64,000 bases of DNA from Arenicola marina (GCA_964019135.1 OZ025255.1:42376811-42440810); one strand, 5' to 3'. Shown: positions 13,423 through 26,872, numbered from the stretch's first letter. Translations and numbers: made by a program. The notes: generated by a model from the letters alone, not told the origin.

Positions 13423-13600
13423 CAGATAACAATGTTTGTGATCTCGACGATTGAACATTCAACAAGACTGTTCGGGACTTGAAATCGGTTGACTGTCGTG
13501 GCGTGGTGGCTTGTCTTTGCAGCTGAGCGGCTCGGTGTTCGCAGGATAGTTGCAGATAAGAAGACAACGCTGGTTCAAGCTAGCTGGCTAGAAGTGGTTT
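13423..13600 (-). other. PCK: Non-coding first exon (5' UTR) of PEPCK
   Basis: A strong donor, ATCTG|GTAAGTGCAA, sits at 13423/13422 on the minus strand, and a TATA box is placed about 25-35 nt before the proposed start near 13590-13602. No in-frame ATG was found between here and the ATG at 12243. The 5' limit is an estimate from TATA spacing. Confidence 0.65.
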
Positions 13601-13625
13601 GAGCTGGATGGGGGGACCCCGGCTG

Positions 13626-13633
13626 TATTTATA
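13626..13633 (-). promoter_or_regulatory. TATA box of PEPCK promoter
   Basis: TATAAATA on the minus strand lies about 30 nt upstream of the inferred transcription start. It is one of the clearest core promoter elements in the window. Confidence 0.7.
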
Positions 13634-13699
13634 CCCACAGACAGCCACCGCCAGGCTGGACGGCGCTGCCCGACCTTCATCGCTCGCCGGGCATGAATA

Positions 13700-13810
13700 T
13701 ATTTGCATAAGGCGCTGATTGGCTGAGCGGTGGGTGCGTCTGCGGCCTGGTTCTTCCTCATTGGTTCTCGCGAAGGTGCGGCTCTGCGTAAACATGTTGA
13801 TGCGTCATCA
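13700..13810 (-). promoter_or_regulatory. PEPCK upstream promoter cluster (octamer, CCAAT boxes, CRE-like)
   Basis: Upstream of the TATA box on the minus strand are an octamer ATGCAAAT (13701-13708), CCAAT boxes (13718-13722 and 13760-13764) and a CRE/ATF-like ATGACGCA (13801-13808). Vertebrate PCK1 is cAMP-regulated through a CRE close to its start, so the CRE-like site is plausible, but individual motif matches this short can occur by chance. Confidence 0.45.
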
Positions 13811-14537
13811 CCGACCTTTACCTTGGTAAGCAGATCGATCAGCTGATGGTTTCACCTCACCTCGGTGCAAGTGCTTGTTTTTCGCACCGCTGAGCGACCT
13901 CTCTGGAAGCTACTGCTCATAGCCCTTGTTGACTGGAGCGAGGAGGGGAATCCGGCCGAAATTACACACCCCACCCCAACCTCCACCCCCTCCTCGGGCT
14001 AGAATTGTACCTCTGACATACATATTCTAGCTATCGTTTAAACGGGCGACGTCCGTGAATTGGTTAAATTGAATGACGTTCAATTTTTTTTTTTTTTTAT
14101 TCCGCAGCAACCATCAACTTAGGGTCGGAAAAGGGCCTAAAATTAATTTATTTCTGCACATGTAAACCCCGGGAGCAGGCACAACAGCTTGCTGGGGCAT
14201 TTAACATGCAATTTTGCAGCAGTTCTGTGCGTAGTATCAGTGCAACGGGTTTTGTTCTCACGATTTGCAGCTTTCACCTGTTCTAGGCACATGGTAATCA
14301 CATACCACCGCCCCTCCCCCCACCCCCGCTCACCATCCCACCGCCCCTCCCCCCACCCCCCCCCCCTCTCCATCCCACCCTTTGCGGACAGTTACATACA
14401 ATATACATGGCATGTGCGAACGACGGTCTCCCGTTGACCTTGGCGAGGTTCTCGCTGACATCTCGGGGGCAGCTAAGTCACGTCCCGTCCGCTCAGCCAC
14501 CCGTGCCTCGTCAGCAAAACCGGTTCTCCTGCTCGGG
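13811..14537. other. Intergenic, no gene seen
   Basis: This spacer contains a T run at about 14083-14099 and C-rich runs at 14310-14370. I see no coding or RNA feature. Confidence 0.6.
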
Positions 14538-14626
14538 GCCCAGGCACCGCCAAGGGAGGCCGGGACCCAGACACCGCAACGTGAGGCAGGGACCCAGGCA
14601 CCGCCAAGGGAGGACGGGACCCAGGT
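14538..14626. repeat. 27-bp tandem repeat, 3 copies plus a partial
   Basis: Units follow the pattern AGGCACCGCCAAGGGAGG then ccgggaccc. The final partial unit runs directly into the first 28-bp unit of the next array (AGGTACCTCCCATGTCAC). Confidence 0.9.
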
Positions 14627-17600
14627 ACCTCCCATGTCACGTCACTACACAGTGGCCACCCACGTCACGTCACTACACAGTGGCCACCCATGTTACGTCA
14701 CTACACAGTGACCACCCATGTCACGTCACTACACAGTGACCACCCATGTTACGTCACTACACAGTGACCACCCATGTCACGTCACTACACAGTGGCCACC
14801 CATGTCACGTCACTACACAGTGGCCACCCATGTCACGTCACTACACAGTGACCACCATGTCACGTCACTACACAGTGGCCACCCATGTCACGTCACTCTA
14901 CATAGTGACCACCCATGTCACGTCACTACACAGTGACCTCCCATGTCACGTCACTAGACAGTGACCACCCATGTCACGTCACTACACAGTGGCCACCCAT
15001 GTCACGTCACTACACAGTGGCCACCCATGTCACGTCACTACACAGTGGCCACCCATGTCACGTCATTACACAGTGACCACCATGTCACGTCACTACACAG
15101 TGACCACCATGTCACGTCACTACACAGTGGCCACCCATGTCACGTCACTCTACATAGTGACCACCCATGTCACGTCACTACACAGTGACCTCCCATGTCA
15201 CGTCACTAGACAGTGACCACCCATGTCACGTCACTACACAGTGGCCACCCATGTCACGTCACTACACAGTGGCCACCCATGTCACGTCACTACACAGTGG
15301 CCACCCATGTCACGTCATTACACAGTGACCACCATGTCACGTCACTACACAGTGACCTCCCATGTCACGTCACTAGACAGTGACCTCCCATGTCACGTCA
15401 CTACACAGTGACCACCCATGTCACGTCACTACACAGTGACCTCCCATGCCACGTCACTACACAGTGACCACCATGTCACGTCACTACACAGTGACCTCCC
15501 ATGTGATGTCACTAGACAGTGACCTCCCATGTCACGTCACTACACAGTGGCCACCCATGTCACGTCACTACACAGTGACCTCCCATGTCACGTCACTCTA
15601 CATAGTGACCACCCATGTCACGTCACTACACAGTGACCACCCATGTCACGTCACTACACAGTGACCACCCATGTCACGTCACTACACAGTGACCTCCCAT
15701 GTCACGTCACTACACAGTGACCTCCCATGTCACGTCACTACAAAGTGACCACCATGTCACGTCACTACACAGTGACCTCCCATGTCACGTCACTAGACAG
15801 TGACCTCCCATGTCACGTCACTACACAGTGACCACCCATGTCACGTCACTACACAGTGACCTCCCATGTCACGTCACTACACAGTGACCACCATGTCACG
15901 TCACTACACAGTGACCTCCCATGTGATGTCACTAGACAGTGACCTCCCATGTCACGTCACTACACAGTGGCCACCCATGTCACGTCACTCTACATAGTGA
16001 CCACCCATGTCACGTCACTACAAAGTGACCACCATGTCACGTCACTACACAGTGACCTCCCATGTCACGTCACTAGACAGTGACCTCCCATGTCACGTCA
16101 TTACACAGTGACCACCCATGTCACGTCACTACACAGTGACCTCCCATGTCACGTCACTACACAGTGACCACCATGTCACGTCACTACACAGTGACCTCCC
16201 ATGTGATGTCACTAGACAGTGACCTCCCATGTCACGTCACTACACAGTGGCCACCCATGTCACGTCACTCTACATAGTGACCACCCATGTCACGTCACTA
16301 CACAGTGACCACCCATGTCACGTCACTACACGGTGACCTCCCATGTCACGTCACTAGACAGTGACCACCCATGTCACGTCACTACACAGTGGCCACCCAT
16401 GTTACGTCACTACACAGTGGCCACCCATGTTACGTCACTACACAGTGACCACCCATGTCACGTCACTACACAGTGGCCACCCATGTCACGTCATTACACA
16501 GTGACCTCCCATGTCACGTCACTACACAGTGACCTCCCATGTCACGTCACTACACAGTGACCACCATGTCACGTCACTACACAGTGACCTCCCATGTGAT
16601 GTCACTAGACAGTGACCTCCATGTCACGTCACTACACAGTGACCACCCATGTCACGTCACTACACAGTGACCTCCCATGTCACGTCACTACACAGTGACC
16701 ACCCATGTTACGTCACTACACAATGACCACCCATGTCACGTCACTACACAGTGACCTCCCATGTCACGTCACTAGACAGTGACCACCATGTCACGTCACT
16801 ACACAGTGACCTCCCATGTCACGTCACTAGACAGTGACCTCCCATGTCACGTCACTAGACAGTGACCTCCCATGTCACGTCACTACACAGTGACCACCCA
16901 TGTCACGTCACTAGACAGTGACCACCCATGTCACGTCACTACACAGTGACCACCCATGTCACGTCATTACAGAGTGACCACCCATGTCAAGTCACTCTAC
17001 ATAGTGACCACCCATGTTACGTCACTACACAGTGACCTCCCATGTCACGTCACTACACAGTGACCTCCCATGTCACGTCACTACACAGTGACCTCCCATG
17101 TCACGTCACTACACAGTGACCTCCCATGTCACGTCACTACACAGTGACCACCCATGTCACGTCACTACACAGTGCCCACCATGTCACGTCACTACACAGT
17201 GACCACCCATATCACGTCACTACACAGAGACCACCCATGTCACGTCACTCTACATAGTGACCACCCATGTCACGTCACTACACAGTGACCTCCCATGTCA
17301 CGTCACTACACAGTGACCTCCCATGTCACGTCACTACACAGTGACCACCCATGTCAAGTCACTCTACATAGTGACCACCCATGTTACGTCACTACACAAT
17401 GACCACCCATGTCACGTCACTACACAGTGACCACCCATGTCACGTCACTACACAATGACCACCCATGTCACGTCACTACACAGTGACCACCATGTCACGT
17501 CATTACACAGTGCCCACCATGTCACGTCACTACACAGTGACCACCCATGTCACGTCACTCTACATAGTGACCACCCATGTCACGTCACTACACAGTGACC

Positions 17601-20600
17601 ACCCATGTCACGTCACTCTACATAGTGACCACCTATGTCACGTCACTACACAGTGACCACCCATGTCACGTCACTACACAGTGACCACCCATGTCACGTC
17701 ACTAGACAGTGACCACCCATGTCACGTCACTACATAGTGACCACCCATGTCACGTCACTCTACATAGTGACCACCCATGTCATGTCACTACACAGTGCCC
17801 ACCATGTCACGTCACTACACAGTGACCACCCATGTCACGTCAATACACAGAGACCACCCATGTCACGTCACTCTACATAGTGACCACCCATGTCACGTCG
17901 CTACATAGTGACCTCCCATGTCACGTCACTACACAGTGACCTCCCATGTCACGTCACTACACAGTGACCACCCATGTCACGTCACTACACAGTGGCCACC
18001 CATGTCACGTCACTACACAGTGGCCACCCATGTCACGTCACTACACAGTGGCCACCCATGTCACGTCATTACACAGTGACCACCATGTCACGTCACTACA
18101 CAGTGACCTCCCATGTCACGTCACTAGACAGTGACCTCCCATGTCACGTCACTACACAGTGACCACCCATGTCACGTCACTACACAGTGACCTCCCATGC
18201 CACGTCACTACACAGTGACCACCATGTCACGTCACTACACAGTGACCTCCCATGTGATGTCACTAGACAGTGACCTCCCATGTCACGTCACTACACAGTG
18301 GCCACCCATGTCACGTCACTACACAGTGACCTCCCATGTCACGTCACTCTACATAGTGACCACCCATGTCACGTCACTACACAGTGACCACCCATGTCAC
18401 GTCACTACACAGTGACCACCCATGTCACGTCACTACACAGTGACCTCCCATGTCACGTCACTACACAGTGACCTCCCATGTCACGTCACTACAAAGTGAC
18501 CACCATGTCACGTCACTACACAGTGACCTCCCATGTCACGTCACTAGACAGTGACCTCCCATGTCACGTCACTACACAGTGACCACCCATGTCACGTCAC
18601 TACACAGTGACCTCCCATGTCACGTCACTACACAGTGACCACCATGTCACGTCACTACACAGTGACCTCCCATGTGATGTCACTAGACAGTGACCTCCCA
18701 TGTCACGTCACTACACAGTGGCCACCCATGTCACGTCACTCTACATAGTGACCACCCATGTCACGTCACTACAAAGTGACCACCATGTCACGTCACTACA
18801 CAGTGACCTCCCATGTCACGTCACTAGACAGTGACCTCCCATGTCACGTCACTACACAGTGACCACCCATGTCACGTCACTACACAGTGACCTCCCATGT
18901 CACGTCACTACACAGTGACCACCATGTCACGTCACTACACAGTGACCTCCCATGTGATGTCACTAGACAGTGACCTCCCATGTCACGTCACTACACAGTG
19001 GCCACCCATGTCACGTCACTCTACATAGTGACCACCCATGTCACGTCACTACACAGTGACCACCCATGTCACGTCACTACACGGTGACCTCCCATGTCAC
19101 GTCACTAGACAGTGACCACCCATGTCACGTCACTACACAGTGGCCACCCATGTTACGTCACTACACAGTGGCCACCCATGTTACGTCACTACACAGTGAC
19201 CACCCATGTCACGTCACTACACAGTGACCTCCCATGTCACGTCACTACACAGTGACCACCATGTCGAGTCACTACACAGTGACCTCCCATGTGATGTCAC
19301 TAGACAGTGACCTCCCATGTCACGTCACTAGACAGTGATCTCCCATGTCACGTCACTACACAGTGACCTCCCATGTCACGTCACTACACAGTGACCACCC
19401 ATGTTACGTCACTACACAATGACCACCCATGTCACGTCACTACACAGTGACCTCCCATGTCACGTCACTAGACAGTGACCACCATGTCACGTCACTACAC
19501 AGTGACCTCCCATGTCACGTCACTAGACAGTGACCTCCCATGTCACGTCACTAGACAGTGACCTCCCATGTCACGTCACTACACAGTGACCACCCATGTC
19601 ACGTCACTAGACAGTGACCACCCATGTCACGTCACTACACAGTGACCACCCATGTCACGTCATTACAGAGTGACCACCCATGTCAAGTCACTCTACATAG
19701 TGACCACCCATGTTACGTCACTACACAGTGACCTCCCATGTCACGTCACTACACAGTGACCTCCCATGTCACGTCACTACACAGTGACCTCCCATGTCAC
19801 GTCACTACACAGTGACCTCCCATGTCACGTCACTACACAGTGACCACCCATGTCACGTCACTACACAGTGCCCACCATGTCACGTCACTACACAGTGACC
19901 ACCCATGTCACGTCACTACACAGAGACCACCCATGTCACGTCACTCTACATAGTGACCACCCATGTCACGTCACTACACAGTGACCTCCCATGTCACGTC
20001 ACTACACAGTGACCTCCCATGTCACGTCACTACACAGTGACCACCCATGTCAAGTCACTCTACATAGTGACCACCCATGTTACGTCACTACACAATGACC
20101 ACCCATGTCACGTCACTACACAGTGACCACCCATGTCACGTCACTACACAATGACCACCCATGTCACGTCACTACACAGTGACCACCATGTCACGTCATT
20201 ACACAGTGCCCACCATGTCACGTCACTACACAGTGACCACCCATGTCACGTCACTCTACATAGTGACCACCCATGTCACGTCACTACACAGTGACCACCC
20301 ATGTCACGTCACTCTACATAGTGACCACCTATGTCACGTCACTACACAGTGACCACCCATGTCACGTCACTACACAGTGACCACCCATGTCACGTCACTA
20401 GACAGTGACCACCCATGTCACGTCACTACATAGTGACCACCCATGTCACGTCACTCTACATAGTGACCACCCATGTCATGTCACTACACAGTGCCCACCA
20501 TGTCACGTCACTACACAGTGACCACCCATGTCACGTCAATACACAGAGACCACCCATGTCACGTCACTCTACATAGTGACCACCCATGTCACGTCGCTAC

Positions 20601-21550
20601 ATAGTGACCTCCCATGTCACGTCACTACACAGTGACCTCCCATGTCACGTCACTACACAGTGACCACCCATGTCACGTCACTACATAGTGATCTCCCATG
20701 TCACGTCACTACACAGTGACCACCCATGTCACGTCACTACACAGTGACCACCCATGTCACGTCACTACACAGTGACCACCCATGTCAAGTCACTCTACAT
20801 AGTGACCACCCATGTTACGTCACTACACAATGACCACCCATGTCACGTCACTACACAGTGAACTCCCATGTCACGTCACTACACAGTGACCACCTATGTC
20901 ACGTCATTACACAGTGACCTCCCATGTCACGTCACTAGACAGTGACCACCCATGTCACGTCACTACACAGTGCCCACCATGTCACGTCACTACACAGTGA
21001 CCACCCATGTCATGTCACTACACAGTGCCCACCATGTCACGTCACTACACAGTGACCACCCATGTCACGTCACTACACAGAGACCACCCATGTCACGTCA
21101 CTCTACATAGTGACCACCCATGTCACGTCACTACACGGTGACCTCCCATGTCACGTCACTACACAGTGACCTCCCATGTCACGTCACTACACAGTAACCA
21201 CCCATGTCACGTCACTACACAATGACCACCCATGTCACGTCACTACACAGTGACCACCATGTCACGTTATTACATAGTGACCACCCATGTCACGTCACTA
21301 CACAGTGACCTCCCATGTAACGTCACTACACAGTGACCACCCATGTCACGTCACTACACAGTGACCATCCATGTCACGTCATTACACAGTGACCACCCAT
21401 GTCACGTCACTACACAGTGACCACCATGTCACGTTATTACATAGTGACCACCCATGTCACGTCACTACACAGTGACCATCCATGTCACGTCACTACACAG
21501 TGACCGCCATGTCACGTCACTACACAGTGACCACCCATGTCACGTCACTC
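14627..21550. repeat. 28-bp minisatellite array, about 245 units, hairpin-forming
   Basis: Almost 7 kb is built from a 28-bp unit containing CATGTCACGTCACTACACAG then tgaccacc. Each unit has the inverted repeat GTCACT-acac-AGTGAC. Common variants change the loop (AGAC, CTACAT) or the spacer (GGCCACC, GACCTCC) but mostly keep the stem. The block near 15195-17945 recurs at 17946-20640 with the same variant order: the offset is 2751 bp at first and 2696 bp after a two-unit deletion, so the array doubled recently. Open frames reading HVTSLHS or similar are repeat artefacts. Confidence 0.97.
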
Positions 21551-22436
21551 CAGCCACTTACTAGTGATCTAATCACATGACTCCACAATATTACAACGAC
21601 CCATTCTCTCCAGCGAACCTGTGACACAAGAACAAGGGTCCCCACCAGCCTTACCCACCCTACCTCAGTCGCTCTAGTACTGTTATATAACTGTACAAGA
21701 GGTATATTTATGAGGACTTCACCGTCACTTGTCAAGGTAATCGAGACCACTCTCGAACAATGCCCACAAGTACATCTTGACTATGTGCGGTGCTTAACAA
21801 AGACACGAGTGCCATACGCCCAACGCGAGAGGTGTACATTTCATCTTGTGGTTTACGACTTTCCATTTTTTTGATCGGGTCACAGAGCTGCAGCACAATA
21901 GAGTTTGCTATGCGACTGAACAATGGAGAACATGTATATTAGATATACTATGGTTAACCACCGTAGTATTAAAGCAATATATTCCGTAATTTTTTGTATT
22001 AACAACCTCTTCTCCATGTCAAATAAGTAAATTCTGTCTTGAATTTAAATCCTGAAAGCCTGTGGGCTATCCGGAGAGAAGCAATTTGGTCACCGGAGCA
22101 GAAGTTGGTGGCCGGCTTTATATCCCTGCGCGCCTGTTCTCCGTTCGGTATTTTGTGTGTGATGTCGACCGCGGCTCGCTATCACGTCCGCGCGCGAAAA
22201 AAATAGACCGCGCAGTTTTATGTTGAAATGTTTGTTTTACAGACTCAAAGAGATATAATACATATGCATCATAATTTTTGAGATACGTTTAGTCTTGTTT
22301 CTAAAATGTAAAAAATCTAAGATGGCGCATGTAAGTATATTGCTTTAAGTCACTGGGATACATGTCAAGGTAGTGACGTCACATCTCGTACAGTGACGTC
22401 ACGTGTACATATCTTTCTATTTAGTCGTCCCAGACA

Positions 22437-22560
22437 TGCGGAACATTCGCTCTGCGGGGTGCGAACCCCCGTCAGCCTGGCATAGCATTAGCTATTCTGG
22501 TGTATCTAAAACGACATGGCCGAACCTGCTAACCACTAGAGCATTCCGGTGGCCCGCTTT
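22437..22560 (-). mobile_element. tRNA-derived element (SINE-like)
   Basis: Read on the minus strand, a pol III A-box-like TGCTCTAGTGGTTAGC is followed by a B-box GGGGTTCGCACCCC. The spacing between boxes is too long for a functional tRNA, which points to a SINE or tRNA relic. Confidence 0.5.
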
Positions 22561-23120
22561 AGGTTTAACCGAAGTGAATCCAGTATCGATCTTTGATTTA
22601 TATTCTCTGTTCGTTTTCGTGTCAGTCCACTTCGAATTCCATTAATAGTCACTGTAGTTCTTTAATTAATGTCGCATTTGCTGCCAGCCATCTGTCAAAT
22701 TATAATTGAAATTCTGGTCTCGTGAATATTATTAAATTGAAATTATTACTCAGCACATCTCGTTCCGTAGAATACCTATCATGGACCAGAAAGAAAACTA
22801 TTACTAATTACATGATATTGGCCGTCCTAACTTGGGGCATTTCACTAACATTAGTTACCATGTAGAAAAACAAAGCTAAGCGCCGTTAGAGTCTGGCTTA
22901 CTTAGTGAACAATGGTGTGCATATAATGAATATAAAAAAATATCGATGGATATAAAATGGAGGAAAACTTACATCTTGGAGCTCCACATTAGGCTAATAA
23001 AAAGCGAATAAAACATTAAAAACTGGTAGAATCCATTAACAAAATACCATAGTCGAAATTTAGCCGGTATGATAGAAATATGCTGCATAACATTATGATT
23101 GAGGCAATATATATTGTTTT

Positions 23121-23160
23121 GTATTATTATTTTTATTATTATTATTATTATTATTATTCA
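23121..23160. repeat. (ATT)n microsatellite
   Basis: A run of ATT/TTA trinucleotides with one T-rich interruption. Confidence 0.92.
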
Positions 23161-23280
23161 TTAAACCCTTCAGAGAAAAGCAGGTATGATTCGCTGGCCT
23201 CAAGCCCCTGTCAACCCGGGTAACCTAATAATATATTGGTTTGACATTTCCCCATTCTGTGCCGGGCGGCGGTGGTGTGG

Positions 23281-23460
23281 GCGGTGAGTGAAAGCCGCCA
23301 TTGACGGGGTTGCCAAAACGAACTCGGGTGCAAGCTCCCCGTACGGTGGCGCTACGCATGCTCCGCTTTTACCGCTGCTGTCGGCCGTGGGCAAATTTCA
23401 AGATTCTTGAAAAACGGTCAAATCAGCTGTAATTTTCTGCAACATTATAGTTTTCAACAA
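23281..23460 (-). repeat. Dispersed repeat copy (pair with 40880-40975)
   Basis: On the minus strand this reads TTGACCG...AATCTTGAAAT...CAGCAGCGG...GCGTAGCGCCACC, which matches the plus strand of 40880-40975 in the same order. It is a diverged dispersed repeat with no coding capacity visible. Confidence 0.6.
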
Positions 23461-24196
23461 TCAAACATAAAAATAACGAGCCTTGCGTATCTAATACAGT
23501 AAAACACATCTTGTACCCTTTCGAAAAAGTTATAATTGTGACAGAACTCTTTCTTTTCATCACCTGATTTCATGCGTTATTAGGCCTAGGCTGGGTCCCA
23601 GCACTAATTTGTAGAAATGCGCGACGCATTTTTCCTATCAATCTGCGCAGTGCCGCCCTGGCGGGCAAGTGTGTAAATGCATTGAAGACGTAGGCGACAA
23701 CAGAGATATAATGGAGCCCTAGCGGAGTGAGTCGAAGGCAGAGAGTGACTCGGGTGCAGTGACCGATTCGACCTTCACCTTGTTGTGGAGGTGTGTCCCG
23801 CATACGTGGCGCGCATTGGCGCGTTTCTGGAGGTGTGCCAAAGCCGTCGGCCAATAGGAATGTTTACCGCGGAGGTGTGGCTGAATGTGTAGTGGCTATG
23901 CTCGCCAGCCAACCCCACCTCCTCGTTACTCCCCCCACTCCCCCCCCCCCCACCCCGCCTCCCCCACCCACCCACCCCAACCAGGTAAATTTCCTGCTTT
24001 CAGGCCCCTATTCATAACCCACACACAGGCTGTCGCCAGCCTATCGATATATTAAATTCTCTTCCAACGTAACATCTATAGAACACGCACAACTCGCCAG
24101 GTTCGATTCATAGGGTTCTACGTCAGAACCAACGTACGTTATAAGGTTAACCTTTTATGGTCACAGTGTGAAAAGGGAAACGCAATTAATGTTTAA

Positions 24197-24237
24197 GCGA
24201 CCCGCCCACATAGCGGGTGCGTCCGTGGGCGGGTCGC
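24197..24237. other. Perfect 13-bp stem-loop
   Basis: GCGACCCGCCCAC (24197-24209) and GTGGGCGGGTCGC (24225-24237) are exact reverse complements around a 15-nt loop. No role is assigned. Confidence 0.85.
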
Positions 24238-25130
24238 GTGGCCATTGTTGGCAAGATGTGAGAGAGGAAATAGCCTTGTGTGGAAGTCGCCCAAACACCC
24301 AACTAAACATTTACTCTATTCATGTGTCATTCGTCTAACTTTCACAGGAATTTTCTTGGCCCGATTTAGCAGATAAATTGTCTGCAGCACCACTCCTCCG
24401 TCGTCCTATTATTCTGCAAGGTTGGTTTCTCTTTCGTTGATGTATCAATGTTATGTGCACAGGTACTGGTGCAGCCGAAACATCTCTATTTTGCGATGAC
24501 TCATCAGTGGCAAATGTTAGAAACTAAAAGTGGACGCAGTAAACTTAATGCGAAACAGAAGCGTAACACTCAAGCCAAAAAACGATGACTTTACATCACG
24601 GTTATTTCTGAACAGGGTGATCTAATTATTACTTCCGTTTACTGCTAATTTATAATCAACCACATACACAGCTATAAAAAAATACATTTTAAACAGTTGT
24701 ATTAATACAATATATAAACCATGCGTGAACATTACCATTTGACTGAGATATGTGAAAAATGAAAGCGTGGGAGTCACTTATTTTGGCGACCGGTGAGTGG
24801 GCGGATGGGCTGGATCCTCCTTTGGATTTGACAGTCCATGACATCCGTTTGCTTCGGGGTGGAGAGGGGGGGGGGGAGGTACACTCACACAACACATTTA
24901 GATATTGAGACACAATTACAGGTGTGGCAATATAACTTCAATATTAGAATAGTATTTCATGGGTGTCGGAAATATAGCAATTAATATCGACAGTTTAAAT
25001 CCTTGTGCACAGACCGCTTCGCTAATTTCCGCCATTTTGGACAAAACGGATGTGAGCAACGACTTCTGGGAAAGGTTTTTTTTGTACTTACAGGCCTACA
25101 TACCACAGCTGGTCCAGATACTGAAATAGG

Positions 25131-25149
25131 ATGCATGCATGCATGCATT
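25131..25149. repeat. (ATGC)n microsatellite
   Basis: About four and a half copies of the self-complementary tetranucleotide ATGC. Confidence 0.9.
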
Positions 25150-25317
25150 AATGTACTGAAATTTACAAAGCGTTTTTCACGAAGTCGAAAGACATATAGA
25201 GAATTCTACTGAAGTAAGTACAGACTTACGATAAGGCAAATACATTTAATATGCAATGTCGCCTTCTTTTGACATTATCGGAATTAAGACTTGCGATCTC
25301 GCCTATGGAATTACGGG

Positions 25318-25372
25318 GTAGGGTTTGAACCCGCAGTGCGCCACGTGTCGACCGCGACGGCTCTCTCGCTGG
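25318..25372 (-). mobile_element. tRNA-like fragment
   Basis: The minus strand carries GCGGGTTCAAACCC, a good B-box/T-arm match, with weak sequence upstream. It is probably a decayed tRNA-derived SINE head. Confidence 0.4.
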
Positions 25373-25483
25373 CTTCGGAACACTTTTCTGAGTATAGTGT
25401 GACGTGTCTCAATTAACGACAGAAAGAATCCCGGAACTAGTGAACCTAACAATCTCCCACCGCCCCCAGCCTAAACCGGGACC

Positions 25484-25746
25484 CCCCCCCCCCCCAGAGA
25501 CCCCCACCCGGGACCCCCACCCAAGTCCCTCACCCGAGACCCTCACCCGGGACCCCCACCCGAGACCCCCACCCGGGACCCCCACCCGAGACCCCTACCC
25601 GAGACCCCCACACGGGACCACCACCCGAGACCCCTATCCGGGACCTCCACCCGGGACCCCCACCGACCCCCACCCCCACCCCCACCCGAGACCCCCACCG
25701 ACCCCCACCCCCACCAGAGACCCCCACCAGAGACCCCCACCACCAA
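25484..25746. repeat. C-rich 12-bp-based repeat
   Basis: Degenerate units of the type CGGGACCCCCAC / CGAGACCCCCAC. The complementary strand has many closely spaced G runs and could form G-quadruplexes. Open frames here (PRDPHP-like) are low-complexity artefacts. Confidence 0.88.
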
Positions 25747-26105
25747 ATCCTACTGCATCGCAAGATATATACACGGCCTAGAACTGACATTACTTTAAGT
25801 TGACAGGTTTACCAGCTCTGTACGACATATATCATCGCCACATCATGCTGAATGGCTGACGTCACACCTGGGCAGTCTATCGCAGGCATAGTATATAGAC
25901 TGGATGCTGAGAACCAGGAAGGCGATAGACACTGTTTTATATTATAGATAAGCTAGGTCTCCACGCAGCAGTCTACCTCGTCAGCCGGTTACGTCACTAT
26001 TTTATAACGAAGTTGGCTCCCCCCCGCAACACAAACCGCGGTAAACTTGCTGACTTGCCGTCTGGTTCCTTTTTGTGCACTCGCCCCTCCCACTGACATG
26101 TAGGG

Positions 26106-26365
26106 CCGCCCCTGATAGCTCAGCTGTTTAGAGCGCTCGCATTTCACACTGGTCACCTGAGAGCTTAACGGCACGTGGATCGATGGCTCGAGCCGTGCTG
26201 TGGCCATCCCTGTGTGGTCGCAGGATAAAGATTCCATGTCCTTCTTCGCAAAGAGTAGGGGGTTACCCCCGGGAACATGGCTCCGCTCTTCCCTTACTTC
26301 TCCCATTGGCGACGCGATATGACCAGAATTGGCTAAAGCCTTCTGAATATACAACCAACCAACCT
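26106..26365 (+). mobile_element. tRNA-derived SINE, family 1, full length
   Basis: The head carries TGATAGCTCAGCTG (A box) and GATGGCTCGAGCC (B-box region). The body includes GTCGCAGGATAAAGATTCC, and the tail is a CAACCAACCAACC repeat. The same body, in reverse, forms the element at 39495-39733, and the tail alone occurs near 28330. No coding capacity. Confidence 0.85.
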
Positions 26366-26649
26366 ATTGAGATCTAGACGGGACGGGCCCGAATAGAGAC
26401 TATATGTAGTGCCCCCCCCCCCCCCCACCCTGGGGAAACATTCTGTTCCCTGTTTGCTGTGTGTGCCCGTGTGTTCGCTTGCTTTATATTTCGGCAATAT
26501 TTAATTTCGTCATTTCATCAGGTGACAGTGTCTTTCTAAATATTGGTGCGTAACTAAAACAGAGGACTGGTTTTGATGTTGGTATGAAATTAAATTAAAT
26601 TAAATGTTTGTGTTTTCAAGGTCGCGTTTAAGCACACGAAGGTCAAATC

Positions 26650-26790
26650 GGGCCAAGAATCTTCCTGGAACAATGTACATGGGGTTGGATGAACATTACC
26701 GCCGTTGCAGGTGCCAGGGTTCGAACCCACGACCTTTTGATCTGCAGCTCAGTCTGTTAACCAAATGAGCTAGGCTGTTGGTTTTTGGCT
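26650..26790 (-). mobile_element. tRNA-derived SINE, family 2
   Basis: On the minus strand the head reads CCTAGCTCATTTGGTTAAC then GGTCGTGGGTTCGAACCC, followed by 'catccaacccc' and 'tcttggcccgattt'. The same order occurs at 61183-61330 and, for the head, at 54384-54470. Confidence 0.75.
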
Positions 26791-26872
26791 ATGATAATGA
26801 CACTATAAACTATAAAGGCCATATCGCGTCAAGGGGCGGCTCCAGCAGACCGTCATGTGGGGATCACAAGCT

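Noticed and set aside
14627..21550. CRISPR-like array
   Set aside because: Units are directly adjacent 28-bp repeats with no unique spacers, no cas genes, and a eukaryotic setting.
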